Source of the DNA: Echinarachnius parma
Lineage: Eukaryota; Echinodermata; Echinoidea; Clypeasteroida; Echinarachniidae
Direction of reading: 5' to 3'
Length of the DNA: 64,000 nt
Assembly (NCBI GenBank): GCA_037951105.1
Contig: JBAMJV010000904.1
Location: 124,001 to 188,000 of the forward strand
Shown: positions 52,101-61,100 of the stretch, piece after piece
Layout: each line of letters starts with the position of its first letter
How positions within the stretch are numbered: position 1 is the first letter of the stretch
Position numbers and translations under genes: made by a program
Notes under the pieces: model-generated
What the model saw: only the letters and a program-made list of their open reading frames with translations
Told to the model about the DNA's origin: nothing
Databases searched by the model: none

Positions 52101-55100
52101 TTTTTCTCTCATAATTGAACAGAAATAGAAAATTTACTTTCCCGTAAATAACAATGTGAAAAAGATAACAATTTATTGTCCTATATAGCTCAATCTGCTT
52201 GATAAATTTCTCTCCTGTTTGTAGATGAGATTTACACACAAGAAATTAAATTTTTTCTTTCATAGTTGAACAGAAATAGTAGTTGCCCAATCAGGCAACC
52301 AAACTCGACCATGTCAGATTGTATTGATTTAGTATATATATCCTAATTCTTTGGTGGCCAACTGAAATTTATGGGGGCCGCTGTTAAGGGGGAACTCTGG
52401 GGGGTGTTTCACAAAGATTCTATAAAGTTGACCTTAAATTCTAAGTTGGACTTAAAATTATGGAAAGCCATTATATGGTATGTGAAATTTATAAATTATT
52501 TTTAAATATAACATAAAATTTTAATTAAAGGCATAACGGTTTTCTATTATTACGGTGAGTAAATATTCTTGATGTAAAATGCATTAAAAGTCATAATTTT
52601 TGCTCTTTAATATTTGTTCATTCACAAGGCTCACAATGGCTTTCCATAAATCTAAGTCGAACCTAAATTTGAGCTCAACTTAAAATCTTTGTGAAAAACC
52701 CTCAGAGTAAGGTGGATGCTATTGACAGGTTTGACTGTAATATGTTTTGGTTTATGTTCACTTGGTCTACTCTCAGTTGGTCTACTTCTCATTTGGTCTA
52801 CTACCTGATGCCTCCCCAACTCCAAACACGATCCCTAACCCAAAACCTAACCCTAACCCTAATCCACAACCCTAACCCTAATCATAATCCATAATTATAA
52901 TCATAATTAAGCCGCCAAATCCATACTTTTCTAGTAGACCAAATGGTTGTAGACCAAGTGGCAATTTACCTATGTTTTATTCCCCCCCCCTCCCCCTCCC
53001 TCTCTGCAGGTCAGGTGATCAAAGCATGGGACATGGGCGTGGCAACGATGAGGAGAGGAGAGATCGCCGTCTTAACCTGCAAACCAGAGTATGCGTACGG
53101 CAAGACGTGTGAGTAAAACAAACTAGTCAATTTAATCCTTGCATAGCCATCGCTTTTTAGTTATTGAGGTAATGATTGTAATAGTGGCAACGATGACTAG
53201 AGATAGATTGCCGTCTTCACCTGCAAACCAGAGTATGCCTACGGCAAGGCGTGTGAGTAAAACAAATCTAGTCAAATTTAATCCTTGCATAGCCATCGCT
53301 TTTTAATTATTTAGGTAATGATTGTAATAGTGGCAACGATGACTAGAGAGAGATCGCCGTGTTGACCTGCAAACCAGAGTATGCCTACGGCAAGGCGTGT
53401 GAGTAAAAGCAAACTAGTCAATTTAATCCTTGCAAAACCATCGCTTTTTAATTATCTAGGTAATGATTGTAATACTAGTACCGTATTGGCAACGATGAAG
53501 AGAGAGATTGCAGTGGTCACCTGCAAACCAGAGTATGCCTACGGCAAGACGTGTGAGTAAAACAAATCCAGTCAATTTAATCCTTGCATAGCCATCGCTT
53601 TTTAGTTATTTAGGTAATGATTGTAATAGTGGCAACGATGACTAGAGAGAGATCGCCGTGTTAACCTGCAAACCAGAGTATGCCTACGGCAAGGCGTGTG
53701 AGTAAAAACAAACTTGTTGATTTAATCCTTGCAAAACCATCGCTTTTTAGTTATTTAGGTAATTATTGTAATAGTAGCAACGATGAAGAGAGAAAGATCG
53801 CAGTGTTCACTTGCAAACCAGAGTATGCCTACGGCAAGACGTGTGAGTAAACTTCTTCTTCCAATTTAAGTACAGACCGCCGTTGGCATATTATCTTACT
53901 ATCACTTTGGGCTCAGTGTAGCCTTATTTGCGCCACCTCCTGCTTGGATGTATCCAAGGAGGTGCTTCCCACAAGATTTGATGGTAGGGAATTCCATAGT
54001 CTTGTCGCATCTGGGAAGAACGTCTATTGGTATACTGTAGTTCTTGCATAGGGGATTTGGAACTTGTCAGGATTCCCACGGGTAGAAGGACCAGTGGTTG
54101 GTGTAAAGTATGTGTTTGAGATATCTATCAGGTTGTGGACAAATCTAGTCAGTGGTTGTTGTTTGATGGCAACCGGTGACTATTGTTGTCAATTAAGTTT
54201 CGCACCATTATTAATATTTAAGTTTATTAATTACAATTATACTTCATATTTCAAAAAATGTTAATACAATGGCACCACTATGAATATTGTAATATTTGTT
54301 ATCTTTCATAACCATTGTTTTTTAATGGTTTAAGGCAATTATATTAACAGTGGTTACACACTGTGTAGCTTTCTTTTGACATTGTCTTGTTAAAGGGAGT
54401 CCATATATGGCTTAGAACCGGAAACCTGTGTCCTGTCCTAGTCATTTCCTGATCTTTGGTGAAAACTATTTGCTTCTCAATTTCAGAATATGTCGATTTT
54501 AAATAGCCAATATCATCCATTGCAGCAAAACTCACCATCTTTAGGATTTAATTATGAATGAATTCACCTTTTTGCAGCTGTTTGGCAAAACTTATATGTC
54601 AACTCACAACAAATGAGTAATTTATTTTTGACACATTTTTGTTAGTGAATTTTTCAGCACACTGACCTGGACAGCAGGACCTGGACAACCTGGAAAGTCA
54701 TGGAATATCATTTTATCTGCATTTCATCTGCGCTGAAATACAAGTCAAGATTTTTTAGATCATATGAAAATTAACGAAAGAAGCCAAAGGCAAAGAACCG
54801 TGTTTTCGTACTGTGGTGAAAAGTCATGGAAAAGTCACAGAATTGTTGCTGTAAAGGTGGAAAGTCATGGAATTTGACACTTTAATATGTGCATGAACTT
54901 TGACTGAATAATTCATGAATTAATCTTTGCAGCTAAACCAAAGATCCCAGCCGACTCTACGCTAGTGTTTGAAGTGGAGCTGTTTGACTGGCAGGGCGAG
55001 GATCTGACACCGGACCACGACGAGGGTGTCGTCAGACGCATCTTCGTCCCCGGTGAAGGATACGATAATCCAAACGAAGAGGCCAAAGTCGAAGGTGAGC

Positions 55101-58100
55101 TGCAGTTTTAAGTTTGAGTTAATTTAATTTATCCTTGTAAAAAGCCTGCTATCAGCCTTGCCCCATATTCATACAACCCGCTAGCTTAGTTCCTTACTAA
55201 GTTTATTCCAAATGATACAGTTTAGTGAACAACGTACAGTTTTCCTGGTCCCTAACTATGGTTAAATGGGTGTGCCTTAGGTACACCTAAGGCACCACCT
55301 GCACACGGTACCTTGCACATTGTATATGCACAGAGAACCATCACCATCACGTCACCAACAGCACGCAACACAGCACAGCCCTCTCCAGAACAGCGTTTAC
55401 GCTTTTGGGAGAGTAATTTGTCAAGGTTCAAGGTTCAAGGTTCACACTAAGTTAACCTAGTTAGCAACTAAGAAATGTTGTGTTTAATTCTGTGCGACAC
55501 CATCCAAAATAGACTTAGCAAGGAACTAAGCTAGCCGGCTTTTATGAATATGGGCCCAGGGGGTATCTTTTCAGCAAGGCTGTGTATTACATGAATGACT
55601 ACATCAAATAATATAATCGTTATAAAGACAAATTTTTAAAAAAGGTTTGAAGAACACTGCAATGAATAAAAATTGCTGTCTACCTTTTCAAATTTGATCT
55701 TTGATTTTAGTTGTACTTAATTACATTTGAATGATAATAATCATAATCTTAACATATCCATTGATTGATTTCTCGGCTTATGCATTTCTTTCAGTTCATA
55801 TCATCGGGACCTACGCCGGGCGTGAGTTCGAGAACAGGGATGTGGAGTTCATCATATCAGAAGGTTTGTTGATTTGAATTGAATTGAATTAACCCTAAGA
55901 AGACCGGGGGGGGGGGGGGGCCATAATGGCCCCCCCCCCCCTCCGCGATTTTTGTTATTGCTCCAAAATGCGGTAAGATGACGCGCCGCTGCTTGGTGAC
56001 TTTTTTCTTTTGGGTCTTGCGCATATTTTAAAACTAAAATTTTGAAAATCGGACCGACCGTTACGAAGTCACGTGACCTTTTGTCTATGCATGTCAGCCC
56101 GAAAATCGCTCAATTTCGTGATTTGTGTACAAAACATATGGAAATATCAGTTTTCGTACAAGGAGGTATATCATTGGTTATTTGGTCTTGTTTACATTTT
56201 ATATGTTTGTTTTGGGGTTCAAAATAGTTGAATTATAGTTAGAAATAAAATAAACAACAAAAACAATAAAATACATACTGTAAGTAAAAAAACAAAGAAA
56301 TACATAAGAAATTATAAAAAAAACAATAGAAAACAAGGAAGAACCTGGCTCTTCCAAATTTTGTTGTCGTATTATTATTCCAAATGCTCTAAAGAATATA
56401 TCTAGTGAAAACCAGAGTTTAATTATGAAGAATATGTGATTTATCGGTAAAAATATGAATTTTATGACCTTATTTGCATAAATTACCATAAATATGCAAA
56501 TTAATGAATTTTTCAAAAAATTGAAATTACCATTTTGTATTCTAAGCCGAGATCTTAAGGGGGGCCATAATGCCCCCCCCCCCCCCCCCCCCCCCAGGCG
56601 TAGGAAGACCTCAAATAGCCCAGCCTTTTTAGGGTTAAATTGAATTGAATTGAATTTTATTGAATTGCATTGCATTGCATTGCATTGCATTGCATTGCAT
56701 TGCATTGCATTGCATTGAATTGAATTTTATTTATTTACCAATTCAAAAATCATATATGTGCAATATTCAACAATTACTCATCAATTGGTAAAAAGGACTA
56801 GAATATAGCATATAAACTGCAGGGGATTACTTTTGATGGCCACTAGGACAGGTTTAACTGTATTATGAACTTATTAAACCAGTTCAGGACTGGTCCCAAA
56901 AAATACTCGGGTCAAACAGAATATTAGGAACTAAAACTTGTAAGTTATCATACAAAACCAACAGTTATAATTCAATGGTGCTTGAAAGATAGAAAAACAT
57001 ATACACGGTTAAGTTACAGGGCTGTTTCGTTAAAAAAGCAGCCTTTAACACAAGAGGGTGCCCTCCAGACACTCTTTCAAACATTTTGTAATCAAAACAT
57101 GTGATTATGATGGTTGGTTAAATTAATTATTCAATAGAGAGATCATCAAAAACAATTTAAAAACCATTTTGATATACATGTATAACAAAGCGCCCTCTAA
57201 ACCATAACTGAACTATGCCTTTAAATTGATTTGGTTATATTTTTGTTAAAAATGTCAGGGAAAGATTCAGGGATCGTGGAAGGAGTCCTGATGGCACTGC
57301 AGAAGATGAAGAAGGGGGAGGTGGCGAGATTAAAGATCAAACCGAATTACGGGTACGGCTCGGACGGCAGCACGCAGTCCGACATTCCTGCGAACGCGGA
57401 GCTGCAGTATGACGTGATGCTCAAGAATTTCGAAAAGGTAACGGTTCAAACTTGAAAAAAAAATGTGACTGTAAGGGAGAGTTGGCGAGATTAAAAATCA
57501 AACCGAATTACGGGTACGGACCGGACGGCAGCACCCAGTACGACATTCCTGCGAACGCGGAGCTGCAGTATGATGTGATGCTCAAGACTTTTGAAAAGGT
57601 AACCCCGGTCATGTGTCAGTATGTTTTATACAGTATGCATTGTTTCATGCTTTTATTTTTTTACGAGTATTGGGCCCTTGGTTGGAATCAAACCGAATTA
57701 CGGGTACGGCTCAGACGGCAGCACCCAGTACGACATTCCTGCGAATGCGGAGCTGCAGTATGACGTGATGCTCAAGAATTTTGAAAAGGTAACCCCCGGT
57801 CATGTGTCAGTATGTTATACAGTATGCATTGTTTCATGCTTTTATTTGTTTACACATTTTGAAAAGGTATCTGGTTAAACTCGATCAAAAATGTGAGTGT
57901 GTGGATGAAAGTGAATGTGTTAGAATAAATTACAGTGCCATTACTTGCCTACTTAAGGTAATGCACTTGAACTTGCCTGCTTGCCCAGGGCAAGTAAAAA
58001 TTGGTGTCGGGCAAGTAAAATTTCATAAACTGTCTAGTTTGCTTGCCCGATCGGGTAACTTAATAATTGTTTAACTGCAAGAGAACAGCAATGTAATTTC

Positions 58101-61100
58101 ATATGTGATGACACACGCGGTACCCCGGGGTACCGTTGTACCCCGGGGTACCGCGTTGTGTAGCGCCATCTTGTGTCCACTCGAAGCACAACCGTATTGC
58201 GTTGTGTATGCAGTGCAGCGCGCGATTGTATGCACGCTATACCCTGGTACAGCCCTAAAAAATAAATAAATAATTAAACAAAATGGCGGATATTCGTTTG
58301 GTACCCCAGGGTACCATTTATGTCATCATGTGTTAATATCTTCTAGAAGTACAGGGGCAGGAAGTGTGGAGGCTTGGGTAATGAACTGTCGACATTCCTG
58401 TGAAATGCAGAGTTGCAGTATGATGTGATGCTATTAATTAAAGAATGTTATACAGTATGCATTGTTCCTTACTTTTTTTTATTTGTTTATACAATGTATA
58501 TCCTTTTAGGGTATGAACCTGTCAAATGATTCATCAGAATGTTAAACCTCCGGAATAATTCAGTATAACTTATTAAAATGTTTTTTATTTTGTTATTCAC
58601 AGGCCAAGGTAATTAAAATAATGATTCTTTCAAATTTCTAACTTTTGTGATAATTCAGTGTATATCTTTTTTAAATGTTTTTAAAATTTTGTTTCTCTTT
58701 CCAGGCCAAAGAAGTATGGGAGATGAATATAGATGAGAAATTGGAAGCGTCAGAAACAATCAAAGCAAAGGGAACGCACTACTTCAAGGTATGTAGACAA
58801 TATCGTGGGGCGTGAGTGAGAAGGGTGTTAAAGGGACTTAGTAACATTGTCCAAATCCTCAAAATACAATTGAAATTCTAGCGGTTCCCTCATACCTTGT
58901 TGTATTCGTATTAACAATAAAAGCATGGGACAGGTTTCGGTTTTTCAAATTTCCCTTTCGTTAAAAAGATATCTACGATTGAAGTGTTCAGATATTAAAT
59001 AATCCACTGGATCACCAGCACTGTGTACAAAGTGAGTGCAATGAGTAATAGTGAATATCACTTTGCATTTTTGCTCATCACTCTGCCATATAACGTCCAT
59101 TTAACTTGTTCACACAATACCCAGTGGACAAGTACAGTATGTATCAGATAACAACAATATACATTGAATCAACCATTTATCAATTTTTGCACATGTCAAC
59201 AAAGTTACTATATCCCTTTAAAGGGTAATTCCACCCCAGAAACGTGATATTTGCTATAGTATGAAGAATCATGAGCGAAAATCTGAGGTCATGTATGTAT
59301 CTTGGGGGGCTAATGATCTGATTAGATTTTGGGGTCATGAGGTCAAAGGTCAAAGGTCACAGAGCTCATTATATATGCAAAAATAGCTCGTGATCGCGTT
59401 ATCTCAAGAACGGATTGAAGGATTCTGACCAAATTTGGTACATGTATGTATTTTGGGGGGCCAATAATCTGATTAGATTTTGGGGTCATGAGGTCAAAGG
59501 TCACAGAGCTCATTTTATATCCCTTCTCGTAAGATTGTTGCATTAGGAGTGTACACAACAAGAAAAAGAATAGTTTTGACTAGAAAAGACGTTTCCCGGT
59601 GAATAGTACCGGTAAATAGTACCCTTTGTATTGTGACGTCACGCATAGTTCACATTTTCCCCGGGAAAAAAGGTACTATGCCCCCCTTCCCCTAGACAAA
59701 ATAAATAAAAACAAAACAAACAAAGCAAGATCATAGATTTGTAGGTGTAGAGATGCGTGTTATAACCTCTCTCAGCGAGCGGATGTCTTGTTTTAGCTTG
59801 CGATAGATGCTCGACCAGCTTTTCTAAAGAGTAATTAAACAAAAAATACAGAATATTTTTACCCGTGAATATCAATAAGTTCCAAAGAATATTCTAGAGA
59901 TGCATTTAATGTATAACATGGCGGTATTCGAATGTAAAACTTCCGAAAATGGGGCACAATTTGCATCGTTCATCTTCAGTGGCCGTGACAGTAATTCGTC
60001 ATTCGACAATTAAATTGCAGCGGTCACTGCACTGGCACACCGTGTGTATGTGTAATGTATTTCCCCATTCAATTATACATGTTTATGTAAAGCAGGTTAA
60101 TTATTCACATTGTTGCGCGTGTTTTGAATTTGGGCGCGCAATAGTTGTTAATGCGCGTACTCATGAATGGAAAGATCATAGAAGTATGAATAAACAAACC
60201 AACCCGTTTATAAAAGATAGCGCAATACGCGCTCTGCGCTAGGAATATTACGCATAGGGGGCCAGTGTCACAAACAGAACACAGTAAGTGATGGTGCCAT
60301 GATCAATAATGGTTTGTTTTCCTTTATATTAATAATACTAATGGTTTGTTTTTCTTTATATTATACTTTAATTTGATTAGAACGATACAGGTGGAAGGGA
60401 TATAAAACAAATATACAATGACTCATTCTCGGAACAAGCTAAAACTATTCGCACTCAGGAACAACAATAGTACCATTCTCCCTCGGGCCGATGGCCCTCG
60501 GGAGAACAGTACTATTTGATGTTCCTTCGATGCGAATAGTTTTAGCTAGATCCTCGAGTGTCATTGTATATTTGTATAATATATGCAAAAATAGCTCGTG
60601 ATCGCGTTATCTCAAGAAGGGATTGACAGATTCTGACCAAACTTGGTACATGTATGTATCTTGGGGGGCCGATGATCTTATTAGATTTAGGGGTCATGAG
60701 GTCAAAGGTCAAAGGTCACAGAGCTCATATATGCAAAAATAGCTAGTGATCGTGTTATCTCAAGAACGGATTGACGGATTCTGACCAAATTTGGTACATG
60801 TATGTATTTTGGGGGGCCAATGATCTGATTAGATTTTGGGGTCATGAGGTCAAAGGTCAAAGGTCACAGAGCTCATTATATATGCAAAAATAGCTCGTGA
60901 TCGCGTTATCTCAAGAAGGGATTGACAGATTCTGATCAAACTTGGTACATGTATGTATCTTGGGGGGCCGATGATCTGATTAGATTTTGGGGTCATGAGG
61001 TCAAAGGTCAAAGGTCACAGAGCTCATTATATATGCAAAAATAGCTCGTGATCGCGTTATCTCAAGAACGGATTGAAGGATTCTGACCAAATTTGGTACA

